Source of the DNA: Candidatus Nanopelagicales bacterium
GTDB lineage: Bacteria > Actinomycetota > Actinomycetes > S36-B12 > UBA5976
Reading direction: 5' to 3'
Assembly: GCA_030834185.1 (NCBI GenBank)
Contig: JAURFT010000005.1
Coordinates: 1-53,375 of the forward strand
DNA length: 53,375 nucleotides
The position numbers were made by a program, and so were the translations under genes. The notes below the pieces were generated by a model. The model was not told where the DNA came from. It did not search any database and worked only from the letters and a program-made list of their open reading frames with translations. Positions 32,733 to 41,446 of this stretch are shown here, piece by piece. The first letter of the stretch is position 1. Each line of letters begins with the position of its first letter.

Positions 32733-35279
32733 GTGACCCTCGAATCTAAGTATCCGCTGCTGCCAGCCAAGCCCGGCCTTGATGGCCTTGAGCTGCGCTG
32801 GGACCAAGCCTGGGAAGCGGCAGGGCTTTATAAATTTGATGTCAATCACTCTCGCGACCAGGTCTTCTCCATTGATACCCCTCCACCAACCGCAAGTGGA
32901 TCGCTGCATATTGGGCATGTGTTTTCGTACACCCACACCGATTGTGTGGCTCGCTATAAACGGATGGCTGGTTATGAAGTTTTTTATCCAATGGGCTGGG
33001 ATGACAATGGCTTACCAACTGAACGCCGAGTGCAGAACTACTACGGCATCAAATGCGATCCAAGTTTGCCCTATGACCCACACTTTGAACCACCAGCGGA
33101 ACCAGGAAAAGATCAAATTGCAGTTTCTAGACGAAATTTTGTTGAACTGTGTTTGAAGTTAACCACCGAAGATGAACGCGCCTTTGAATCAACTTGGCGC
33201 TTTTTGGGTTTATCAGTTGATTGGTCACTGACTTATCAAACAATTGATGACAACTGTCGCGCACTTTCACAGCGAGCGTTTTTAAAGAATTTAGAACGCG
33301 GTGAGGCATATCAATCTGAAGCACCAACGCTATGGGATGTCACATTTCAAACTGCAGTTGCACAAGCAGAGCTTGAAGACCGAGAACGCCCTGGCGCATA
33401 TCACCGCGTTTCATTTAAAAAATTAGATGGCAGCGATATATTTATTGAAACTACTCGGCCAGAATTAATTGTTGCCTGTGTAGCGTTAGTAGCGCATCCT
33501 GATGATGAGCGTTATCAGGAATTATTTGGCACAAACGTTGTCAGCCCGATTTTTGGTGTAACAGTTCCAGTGGTTGCGCATCCGCTTGCTGATCCTGAAA
33601 AAGGATCTGGCGCTGCGATGGTTTGTACATTTGGTGATCTAACCGACGTAATCTGGTGGCGGGAATTGCAGCTAGAAACTCGACCAGTAATTGGTTGGGA
33701 TGGCAGGTTCACGCAAACCACACCAGCATGGCTAACTGAATCAACTGCAGCCCAACGCTATGACCGATTAGCTGGCAAAACCGTTCATACTGCGCGTGAG
33801 CAAACTGTGGAAATGTTAATTGAAACGGGTAATTTGCATGGCGAACCAAAACCAATTACGCACCCTGTTAAATTCTTCGAAAAAGGCGATAAGCCATTAG
33901 AAATTGTTACCACCAGACAGTGGTATATCAAAAATGGTGGTCGCGATTTGCAGCTGCGAGATGCGCTGATAAAACTTGGTGACGACATTAATTGGCATCC
34001 AGAATTTATGCAGGCCCGCTACAGCGATTGGGTGGCTGGGCTAAATGGCGATTGGTTAATTTCTCGCCAGCGATATTTTGGAGTGCCGATTCCACTTTGG
34101 TATGGCATCTCTGAAACTGGCGAACTTAATTATGACAACATCTTGGTGCCAGCTGCAGCAGCGCTGCCGGTAGATCCAAGCGTGGACTGCCCACCTGGCT
34201 ACACACCAGATCAACGAAATCAACCAAATGGTTTTGCGGCAGATCCAGATGTAATGGACACCTGGGCAACTTCATCGCTAACGCCACAAATTGTTAGTGG
34301 TTGGAGCAGTGATGAAGATTTGTTCAGCAAAATTTTTCCCATGGATCTTCGTCCACAAGGACATGACATTATTCGCACCTGGCTATTTGCCACCATGGTT
34401 CGCTCGTATTTGGAATTTGGAGTCGCGCCATGGCGAAATGCAGCGCTATCAGGTTGGATCTTGGATCCAGATCGCAAAAAAATGTCAAAATCAAAAGGTA
34501 ATGTCGTAACACCAATTGCGTTATTTGAGGAGCATGGCAGCGATGCGGTGCGTTATTGGGCAGCTAGTGGTCGGCCAGGCACTGACACTGCTTTTGATGT
34601 TGGTCAGATGAAAATAGGACGACGCTTAGCCATCAAGCTGCTCAATGCTTCTAAATTTGTGCTTGGACTTGGTGCTGCACCTGATAAAACTAAAATCACA
34701 GAGCCATTAGATAAAGCTATGTTGGCAGCGCTGAGCGATGTTATTGCAGCTGCTACTAAGGCTTATGAAGATTTCAACTACACCAAGGCATTAGAAGTGA
34801 CAGAGCAGTTCTTCTGGACTTTTACTGATGATTATGTGGAATTGGTTAAAGAACGTGCTTATCGCGAGAATGATCCAACTGCAGAATCAGCCAAAGCTGC
34901 ACTTGCGGAAGCATTAATGATTATGTTGCGGCTATTTGCGCCAGTTATGCCGTTTGTAACTGAAGAAGTTTGGTCCTGGTGGCAGAGCGGATCTGTGCAT
35001 GCCCAAAGCTGGCCTACAACTGCCGAGTTAACAACAGTTGCAACTGCTGCCCAGCTACATGTCGAGATGGGCAGCGTGATTGCCGATCTGCGCCGAGTGA
35101 AAACTGATGCCAAGCAATCTATGAAAGCGCGAATTGCCCTTGCAACTATTTTTGCTCCAGCTGATGTGCTAACTCGACTGCAAAGCGCTCAAGCTGATTT
35201 AATCTCAGCTGGCGGCATTGATCAGATCAGCTGGGAAATTAGTGACATCGTAAAAGTTGAAGCAAAACTAGCTGAATAA
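32733..35279 (+). CDS. valS: Valyl-tRNA synthetase (GTG start)
   Basis: SGSLHIGHVFSYTHTD (HIGH), KKMSKSKGNVVTP (KMSKS). Confidence 0.97.
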   Translation: MTLESKYPLLPAKPGLDGLELRWDQAWEAAGLYKFDVNHSRDQVFSIDTPPPTASGSLHIGHVFSYTHTDCVARYKRMAGYEVFYPMGWDDNGLPTERRVQNYYGIKCDPSLPYDPHFEPPAEPGKDQIAVSRRNFVELCLKLTTEDERAFESTWRFLGLSVDWSLTYQTIDDNCRALSQRAFLKNLERGEAYQSEAPTLWDVTFQTAVAQAELEDRERPGAYHRVSFKKLDGSDIFIETTRPELIVACVALVAHPDDERYQELFGTNVVSPIFGVTVPVVAHPLADPEKGSGAAMVCTFGDLTDVIWWRELQLETRPVIGWDGRFTQTTPAWLTESTAAQRYDRLAGKTVHTAREQTVEMLIETGNLHGEPKPITHPVKFFEKGDKPLEIVTTRQWYIKNGGRDLQLRDALIKLGDDINWHPEFMQARYSDWVAGLNGDWLISRQRYFGVPIPLWYGISETGELNYDNILVPAAAALPVDPSVDCPPGYTPDQRNQPNGFAADPDVMDTWATSSLTPQIVSGWSSDEDLFSKIFPMDLRPQGHDIIRTWLFATMVRSYLEFGVAPWRNAALSGWILDPDRKKMSKSKGNVVTPIALFEEHGSDAVRYWAASGRPGTDTAFDVGQMKIGRRLAIKLLNASKFVLGLGAAPDKTKITEPLDKAMLAALSDVIAAATKAYEDFNYTKALEVTEQFFWTFTDDYVELVKERAYRENDPTAESAKAALAEALMIMLRLFAPVMPFVTEEVWSWWQSGSVHAQSWPTTAELTTVATAAQLHVEMGSVIADLRRVKTDAKQSMKARIALATIFAPADVLTRLQSAQADLISAGGIDQISWEISDIVKVEAKLAE

Positions 35280-35326
35280 CAAAAGTTACTATTTCTGCTA
35301 AATCTAAATTGATCTAGCAGCACCGT

Positions 35327-36601
35327 TTAAGCAGAGCGTTCTTTTGATCCTGCGCCACCGCGATGGACAACTTTTGGTGGCTGCGAATGAGTAACGGTTG
35401 CGCTTTCAATAATAATTTTCTCGATATCAGTTCGACTTGGCATCTCATACATCACATCAAGCAGCACACCTTCTAATATCGAGCGCAGACCACGAGCTCC
35501 AGTACCGCGAGCAAGAGCTAAATCAGCAATCGCATCAACAGCGCCTGGTCCAAATTCCAGCTGCACCTCATCAAGTTCAAACAGTCGCTCAAATTGCCGC
35601 ACTAACGCATTTCGCGGTTCAGTAAGCACTCGAACTAACGATTCACGAGTTAACCCAGCTACTGAAGTCACAATTGGTAATCGACCAACAAATTCTGGGA
35701 TCATGCCAAACTTCAGCAGATCTTCTGGCAGCACATGGGAGAAAATTGTGGCTGGATCTGTTTCTTGGCGAGCTTCAATTAAATCTGAAGTAAAGCCCAA
35801 ACTAGATCGACCAACTCGTTGCTCAATGATGGAATCTAAACCAGCGAAAGCACCACCAACAATAAATAACACATTAGTGGTATCGATTTGTAAGAATTCT
35901 TGATGCGGGTGCTTGCGGCCACCTTGTGGTGGCACTGAAGCTGTGGTGCCTTCTAAAATTTTTAACAGTGCTTGCTGCACACCTTCGCCAGAGACATCGC
36001 GAGTAATTGAGGTGTTCTCGCTTTTTCGAGCGATTTTATCAATCTCATCAATATAAATAATTCCCTGCTCAGCACGCTTAACATCAAAATCAGCAGCTTG
36101 AATAAGTTTTAATAAAATGTTCTCAACATCTTCGCCAACATAGCCTGCTTCAGTTAGCGCGGTAGCATCTGCGATTGCAAATGGCACATTAAGCATTCGA
36201 GCTAAAGTTTGAGCGAGCAAAGTTTTGCCAGAGCCAGTTGGTCCAAGCAATAAAATATTTGATTTAGCTAATTCAACTAAGTCTTCGCTGCGACGCAGTT
36301 GCTCCCCTGATCGAACTCGTTTGTAATGGTTATACACCGCAACTGAAAGTGTTTTTTTGGCTAGCTCTTGACCGATAACATAGTTATCCAGAAACGCATA
36401 AATTTCATTTGGTTTTGGCAGTTCGGCCATGCTAGTTGAGCTAGTTTCGATCTGCTCTTCTTCAATGATCTCGTTACAAAGCTCGATACATTCGTCACAG
36501 ATATAAACACCTGGGCCGGCAATTAGTTTTTTAACCTGCTTCTGGCTTTTGCCGCAGAAAGAGCATTTAAGTAAATCTGTGCCATCGCCAAGCCGAGCCA
36601 T
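35327..36601 (-). CDS. clpX: ATP-dependent Clp protease ATP-binding subunit ClpX
   Basis: N-terminal zinc finger [45 protein letters not shown]. Confidence 0.98.
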   Translation of the reverse strand: MARLGDGTDLLKCSFCGKSQKQVKKLIAGPGVYICDECIELCNEIIEEEQIETSSTSMAELPKPNEIYAFLDNYVIGQELAKKTLSVAVYNHYKRVRSGEQLRRSEDLVELAKSNILLLGPTGSGKTLLAQTLARMLNVPFAIADATALTEAGYVGEDVENILLKLIQAADFDVKRAEQGIIYIDEIDKIARKSENTSITRDVSGEGVQQALLKILEGTTASVPPQGGRKHPHQEFLQIDTTNVLFIVGGAFAGLDSIIEQRVGRSSLGFTSDLIEARQETDPATIFSHVLPEDLLKFGMIPEFVGRLPIVTSVAGLTRESLVRVLTEPRNALVRQFERLFELDEVQLEFGPGAVDAIADLALARGTGARGLRSILEGVLLDVMYEMPSRTDIEKIIIESATVTHSQPPKVVHRGGAGSKERSA

Positions 36602-36678
36602 CGAGGTTCCTCTCGTAGGGGAAGAGTGAGCGCAACATTAAGCGCTGCCCCCCACAGCTGAGCTCATATTTGCCAGGC

Positions 36679-36692
36679 GTTCGCCCAGAGCG
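36679..36692. promoter_or_regulatory. ClgR-like operator upstream of clpX
   Basis: GTTCGCCCAGAGCG; core CGC-C-CAG-A-GCG matches CGCYNANRGCG. Confidence 0.55.
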
Positions 36693-36735
36693 CAATTCCC
36701 ACACCCGGAGCTAGCCAATCCATGCGAACGGACCG

Positions 36736-36785
36736 CTAAACCAACAGATCCCTTAACCAATTGGTCGAGGGATCTGTTGGTTTAG
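36736..36785. repeat. 50-nt near-perfect palindrome (hairpin/cruciform) between yceI and clpX
   Basis: CTAAACCAACAGATCCCT-ta-ACCAATTGGT-cg-AGGGATCTGTTGGTTTAG; 18-bp perfect arms and central 10-nt palindrome share one dyad axis. Confidence 0.9.
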
Positions 36786-36796
36786 TAATTTGAAAT

Positions 36797-37339
36797 TTAT
36801 GCCTGGACGATCGCGGAGATCTCAAATTCCAACTTGATCTTGTCTGAAACTAAAACGCCGCCAGTTTCAAGCACGGCATTCCATACCAACCCAAAATCAG
36901 TGCGGTTAATCTCTGCTTCACCTTCAAGGCCTACACGCTTATTTCCAAATGGGTCAGTTGCAGCACCGGTGTATTCAAACTCAATAGTTAGCGGCTTGGT
37001 TACATCTTTAATGGTTAGCTCACCAGTAACGGCAAATTCATCGGCTCCAGTTTGAGTAACTGAGGTCGAGACAAACTTCAGCTGCGGGAAAGCAGCTGCA
37101 TTAAAGAAGTCTTCGCTTTTTAGGTGCGCATCGCGATCAGCTTGGCGAGTATCGATTGAATCAGCTTGCATAACTACTTCAAGCGAAACCTGACCATCGG
37201 CAATACTGCCCGTTCCGGCAAAGTCATTAAATGAACCACGAACTTTGGTGATCACAGCATGACGAGCTGAGAAGCCAATTCGGGAGTGCGTTGGATCAAT
37301 AACATAGCTCCCAGCAGGGATGGCTGTTACTGCAGACAT
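36797..37339 (-). CDS. YceI family protein
   Basis: AGSYVIDPTHSRIGFSARHAVITKVRGSF; ATG at 37339 with GGAG SD preferred over TTG at 37369. Confidence 0.93.
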   Translation of the reverse strand: MSAVTAIPAGSYVIDPTHSRIGFSARHAVITKVRGSFNDFAGTGSIADGQVSLEVVMQADSIDTRQADRDAHLKSEDFFNAAAFPQLKFVSTSVTQTGADEFAVTGELTIKDVTKPLTIEFEYTGAATDPFGNKRVGLEGEAEINRTDFGLVWNAVLETGGVLVSDKIKLEFEISAIVQA

Positions 37340-37354
37340 GAGTCTCCTTAGATT

Positions 37355-37372
37355 TAGTTGAATTTTCAACTA
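37355..37372. promoter_or_regulatory. Palindromic operator (MarR-like) upstream of yceI
   Basis: TAGTTGAA-TT-TTCAACTA perfect 8-bp arms, flanked by CCTTAGAT/ATCTAAGG; 15 bp from the yceI ATG. Confidence 0.65.
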
Positions 37373-37415
37373 TCTAAGGTTAGCAGCAGTAGCAAGGAGC
37401 TTAGGTATGGGGCAG

Positions 37416-38039
37416 TTAGGTTACTTTTCCTAGCACTTTTCGAGATGCAATTACCTGATCCACAATGCCGTATTCCTTAGCCATATCGGCGGTTAGAATT
37501 TTGTCACGCTCAATATCCTCGCGAACCTGTTCTAGCGTTCTGCCGGTATGCAGCGACAAAATCCCTTCCATCTCTTCGCGCATGCGCAAAATTTCATTAG
37601 CCTGAATCTCAATATCTGAGCCCTGACCGCCGCCTTCGCTGTATGGCTGGTGAATCAAGATGCGCGAATGCGGCAGCGCAAAGCGCTTACCTGGCGCTCC
37701 TGCAGCTAGCAGCAACGCTGCTGCTGATGCAGCTTGTCCCAAGCAGATAGTTTGTACTTCTGGCTTAACAAATTGCATCGTGTCGTAAATTGCAGTCATC
37801 GCGGTGTATGAACCACCTGGTGAGTTAATGTAAATTGAGATATCACGCTCAGGATCAAGGGATTCGAGCACCAACAACTGCGCCATTACGTCATCAGCTG
37901 ATGCATCATCAATTTGCACGCCAAGAAAAATAATACGCTCTTCAAAAAGTTTGGTGTATGGATTATGAACTCTCTCACCAGCTGCAGTGCGCTCTCTAAA
38001 TTCTGGCAGGATGTATCTAGCCTGTGGTTGGAATGTCAT
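37416..38039 (-). CDS. clpP: ATP-dependent Clp protease proteolytic subunit (second paralogue)
   Basis: [45 protein letters not shown]. Confidence 0.97.
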   Translation of the reverse strand: MTFQPQARYILPEFRERTAAGERVHNPYTKLFEERIIFLGVQIDDASADDVMAQLLVLESLDPERDISIYINSPGGSYTAMTAIYDTMQFVKPEVQTICLGQAASAAALLLAAGAPGKRFALPHSRILIHQPYSEGGGQGSDIEIQANEILRMREEMEGILSLHTGRTLEQVREDIERDKILTADMAKEYGIVDQVIASRKVLGKVT

Positions 38040-38725
38040 TATTTGCCACCCTTTCCACTTGTACCGCCGCTACCTGTGACATCAGATGCGCGAGTTACCA
38101 CATGATCAATAAAGCCGTATGTTTTTGCTTCAGCTGAGCTGTACCACTTATCGCGATCAGAATCTTCTTTAATCTGAGTCACGCTCTGACCGGTGTGCTT
38201 AGCAATTAACTCTGCCATCTGGTTTTTCACAAACAGCATTTGTTCAGCTTGAATTCGAATATCAGATGCGGTACCACCAATTCCACCTGATGGCTGATGC
38301 ATCATGATCCGAGCATGCGGTAGCGCATAGCGCTTTCCTGGTTCACCAGCAGTAAGCAAGAACTGCCCCATTGATGCGGCAAGCCCCATTGCAACTGTGG
38401 CAACATCATTTTGCACATATTGCATAGTGTCATAAATAGCCATACCTGCAGAAATAGATCCACCGGGGGAGTTGATATACAAATAGATGTCGCGGTTTGG
38501 ATCTTCAGCAGCTAGCAGCAAAATCTGACCGCAGATCAGATTAGCAATCTGATCATCTACTCCTGAGCCTAGAAAAACAATTCGCTCGCGCAATAAGCGC
38601 TGAAATACATCCTCAGCTCCAGGCAGGCCGCCTGCTGCAGCTCGCATGGCTGGCGTTGTTAACTCGCTCACCGAATTTCCCTTCGTTTGATGAACAGACT
38701 TTAGCGCGGCTTTAGGTTTTCGCAC
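38039..38725 (-). CDS. clpP: ATP-dependent Clp protease proteolytic subunit (first paralogue)
   Basis: [45 protein letters not shown]; start near 38725 or a downstream start. Confidence 0.96.
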   Translation of the reverse strand: MRKPKAALKSVHQTKGNSVSELTTPAMRAAAGGLPGAEDVFQRLLRERIVFLGSGVDDQIANLICGQILLLAAEDPNRDIYLYINSPGGSISAGMAIYDTMQYVQNDVATVAMGLAASMGQFLLTAGEPGKRYALPHARIMMHQPSGGIGGTASDIRIQAEQMLFVKNQMAELIAKHTGQSVTQIKEDSDRDKWYSSAEAKTYGFIDHVVTRASDVTGSGGTSGKGGK

Positions 38726-38732
38726 CTCTCCT

Positions 38733-38749
38733 GTTCGCCGCAGGCGAAA
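38733..38749. promoter_or_regulatory. ClgR-like operator upstream of clpP1P2
   Basis: GTTCGCC-GCA-GGCGAAA; perfect TTCGCC/GGCGAA dyad between the tig stop and clpP start. Confidence 0.6.
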
Positions 38750-40021
38750 TTAGGACGGTTCGGCACCAATAAATTCAGATAAATCCACAACTTCGCCGCT
38801 AGCAGTCTTAACACTGGCTTTTCCGACAACCACGCTTAAGGCTTTACCGCGGCGAACTTCATTTAGAGCAAGCCCCAACGAATCGTTCTTTACTAACTGA
38901 TCAGCTAGCTGCTCTGGGGTAACGCCATACCGAGGAGCTGAACGAATCAGCCATTCAGATAGCTCAGCTTCATTAACCTGAATTTTCTCGTTGTCAGCAA
39001 TTTTATCCAAAATCAACTGGCTCTTTAAATTCTTAGCTGTCTCTGCAATAAATTCTTCGCGATGCGCATCATCACCATGTCCATCCATAAAATGCGATTC
39101 AACCTCACGGTTGATCACATTTTCAGGTAGATCAATGCTTATGCTTTCTAGTAATACGTCAAATATTTTTTCGCGAGCACCAATGGCCTGTTCGGCAACG
39201 CGCACTCGTCGAATTCGCTCAGCAAGATCAGCTTTTAGTTCAGCAACTGTGTCAAACTCAGAAGCCATCTGGGCAAATTCATCATTTGCCGCTGGCAGTT
39301 CGCGCTCGCGAACACCGGTGCAAGTAAAAGTTACCTTTACCTTCTTGCCTTGATGTGGTCCATCGCTTGGTTCAAATTCAATCTCACGTGATTGATCAAT
39401 CCCAATACCAGCAAGTGCTTCGTCTGCCCCAGGAACTAAACCATCAGTGCCCAGCTCGTAATTTAAAGCAGTTGCGGTGTAATCATCTGACTCTTCACCA
39501 GCAACAGTGCCAATCGCATCTAAAATTATTACATCATTAATTGTGCTAGCTCGCTCTACAACTTTTAGTGTTGCAAATCGCTTGCGTAGCAGCTCAAACT
39601 GCTCAGCGACAAATTCTTCATTGATCTCAATGGCATCAACAACAGCTTCTAGTTTAGAAAACTCTGGTAGCTCAAATTCTGGACGAATATCAACTTCAGC
39701 TGTGAAAGTAATGGATTCGCCATCTTTAAGTTCAGCCACATTTACCTCTGGTGGGCCAAATGGATCAACATCATGCTCTTTTATTGACTCGGCATAGGTG
39801 CGAGGGAGCACTGAGTTCACAACTTCTTCTAACACTGCTGCACGACCAACACGCTGATCAATGATTGCAGTTGGGACTTTGCCTTTACGAAATCCTGGAA
39901 TTGCGATCGAATTAGCAATTGCCTTGTAGGCAGTTTTAAAATCAGGTTGAAGTTCTTCAAACGGAACATGAATTGTTAACTTGATTCGGGTTGGGGTTAA
40001 AACTTCCTTCTCGGATTTCAC
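38750..40021 (-). CDS. tig: Trigger factor
   Basis: LTIHVPFEELQPDFKTAYKAIANSIAIPGFRKGKVP; PPIase domain; adjacent to clpP. Confidence 0.96.
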   Translation of the reverse strand: MKSEKEVLTPTRIKLTIHVPFEELQPDFKTAYKAIANSIAIPGFRKGKVPTAIIDQRVGRAAVLEEVVNSVLPRTYAESIKEHDVDPFGPPEVNVAELKDGESITFTAEVDIRPEFELPEFSKLEAVVDAIEINEEFVAEQFELLRKRFATLKVVERASTINDVIILDAIGTVAGEESDDYTATALNYELGTDGLVPGADEALAGIGIDQSREIEFEPSDGPHQGKKVKVTFTCTGVRERELPAANDEFAQMASEFDTVAELKADLAERIRRVRVAEQAIGAREKIFDVLLESISIDLPENVINREVESHFMDGHGDDAHREEFIAETAKNLKSQLILDKIADNEKIQVNEAELSEWLIRSAPRYGVTPEQLADQLVKNDSLGLALNEVRRGKALSVVVGKASVKTASGEVVDLSEFIGAEPS

Positions 40022-40042
40022 GCATGCTCCTAAAATTTGGAT

Positions 40043-40118
40043 TGGTCGGGGCGGGGAGATTCGAACTCCCGATCTCCTGCTCCCAAAGCAGGCGCGCTAG
40101 CCACTACGCTACGCCCCG
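40043..40118 (-). tRNA. tRNA-Pro (anticodon TGG), CCA encoded
   Basis: Reverse complement CGGGGCGTAGCG...CCTGCTTTGGGAGCAGG...CGCCCCGACCA. Confidence 0.95.
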
Positions 40119-40184
40119 ATGACTTAATAAATCGTCAAATCGGTTCCAAGACCGCGTAATCGTAGTCTGCGAAGCCGGCAGGTC

Positions 40185-40213
40185 GTGACTGGGATCAGCC
40201 TCACGGATACGAC
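40185..40213 (+). promoter_or_regulatory. Putative sigma70-type promoter of tRNA-Gly
   Basis: GTGACT-N17-TACGAC about 20 nt upstream of the tRNA. Confidence 0.4.
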
Positions 40214-40233
40214 CTAGTAGATTTCGCACCAAT

Positions 40234-40307
40234 GCGGGTGTAGCTCAATGGTAGAGTTCTAGCCTTCCAAGCTAGCTGTGCGGGTTCGATTCCCGTCACC
40301 CGCTCCA
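40234..40307 (+). tRNA. tRNA-Gly (anticodon TCC), CCA encoded
   Basis: GCGGGTGTAGCTCAATGGTAGAGTTCTAGCCTTCCAAGCTAGCTGTGCGGGTTCGATTCCCGTCACCCGCTCCA. Confidence 0.96.
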
Positions 40308-40322
40308 ATTTTTCAATTCGTG

Positions 40323-40766
40323 CTAATTGCTTTCATATTCTGAAATCTGACCAATTCGGCGCAGATGTCGCTCATCTGCTGGAAATTTAGTTTCAACAAA
40401 TGCCGTTGCAATAGTTTTTAGCGCTGATTCATCGTGCATTCGAGCCCCAATACCAACCACATTGGCGTTGTTATGCTCTCGAGCTAACTGGGCAGTTTCA
40501 ACTGACCATGCCAACGCCGCCCGAATTCCCTTAACCTTGTTTGCCGCTATCTGCTCGCCATTTCCAGAGCCCCCCAGCACAATGCCAATTGAGCTGGGAT
40601 CAGCTGCTACGGCAGTTGCCGCTGCAATACAAAAAGCCGGATAGTCAGCTGAAGCTTCCGAGTTGGTGCCATGATCTATTAATTCATGGCCAAGCAATGA
40701 CAGGTGCTCAACTAATATTTGCTTTGCCAGAAAGCCGGCATGATCTGATGCAATGTGTATTTTCAT
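40323..40766 (-). CDS. rpiB: Ribose 5-phosphate isomerase B
   Basis: IASDHAGFLAKQ, DHGTNSEASADYP, GIVLGGSGNGEQIAANKVKGIRAAL. Confidence 0.95.
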   Translation of the reverse strand: MKIHIASDHAGFLAKQILVEHLSLLGHELIDHGTNSEASADYPAFCIAAATAVAADPSSIGIVLGGSGNGEQIAANKVKGIRAALAWSVETAQLAREHNNANVVGIGARMHDESALKTIATAFVETKFPADERHLRRIGQISEYESN

Positions 40767-40774
40767 TTCTCCAC

Positions 40775-41371
40775 CTAGTCAAAAATAGGGCCAACGGTTC
40801 GAGATCGCTTTAACTCAAAAAATCCAGGATATTGCGCGCAAGCAAGAACGCCATCCCATAACTTTCCAGCAGCTTCACCTTTTGGCGCTGGTGAAATTAC
40901 CGGTCCAAAAAATGCCGCACCTGCAACTGCAATCACCGGAGTGCCAACATCTTTTCCAACTTGATCCATCCCAGCATGATGACTTAACTTCACCGCTTCA
41001 TCCCAAGCCGTATCAGTTGCTGCAGTGGCAAGCTCGGCTGGTAATCCAACTTGGGCTAAAACTAATTTATGTAGTTCAGCTGAGATCTCATTTTTTTGTA
41101 AATGAATTAAATCGCCATACGCGTTATACAGCGGCAGCACCACGCTATCGCCGTGTGCTGCTTTAGCTGCGCAAATAATTCGAACCGGTCCCCAGGCTGC
41201 AAGCAGTTTGGCTTTGTATTGCTCTGAAACTTCCTTATTGGAATTTAAATATGCCAAACTCATTATCTGCCACGAAACCTGCACGTCGCGCACCTGCTCA
41301 ACTTCTAAGATCCAGCGCGAAGTAAGCCAAGCCCAAGGGCACGCTGGATCAAACCAGAAATCTGCCTGCAT
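40775..41371 (-). CDS. DsbA family protein, mycothiol-dependent nitroreductase (Rv2466c)-like
   Basis: DFWFDPACPWAWLTSRWILEVEQVRDVQVSWQIMSLAYLN. Confidence 0.88.
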   Translation of the reverse strand: MQADFWFDPACPWAWLTSRWILEVEQVRDVQVSWQIMSLAYLNSNKEVSEQYKAKLLAAWGPVRIICAAKAAHGDSVVLPLYNAYGDLIHLQKNEISAELHKLVLAQVGLPAELATAATDTAWDEAVKLSHHAGMDQVGKDVGTPVIAVAGAAFFGPVISPAPKGEAAGKLWDGVLACAQYPGFFELKRSRTVGPIFD

Positions 41372-41446
41372 AAGTTTCCTCTCGATACCAGTACACCCTA
41401 AGGTTTATGCCACAACAGATGCGACTTGAACCAGGAAGGACTTTTG

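Noticed and set aside
32586-32936. 116-aa minus-strand ORF across the folC/valS start regions
   Set aside because: Overlaps two well-supported genes in other frames; no homology signal.
35290-35325. Possible bidirectional terminator CTGCTA...TAGCAG between valS and clpX
   Set aside because: Stem interrupted and AT-rich, no convincing U-tract; not supported well enough to list.
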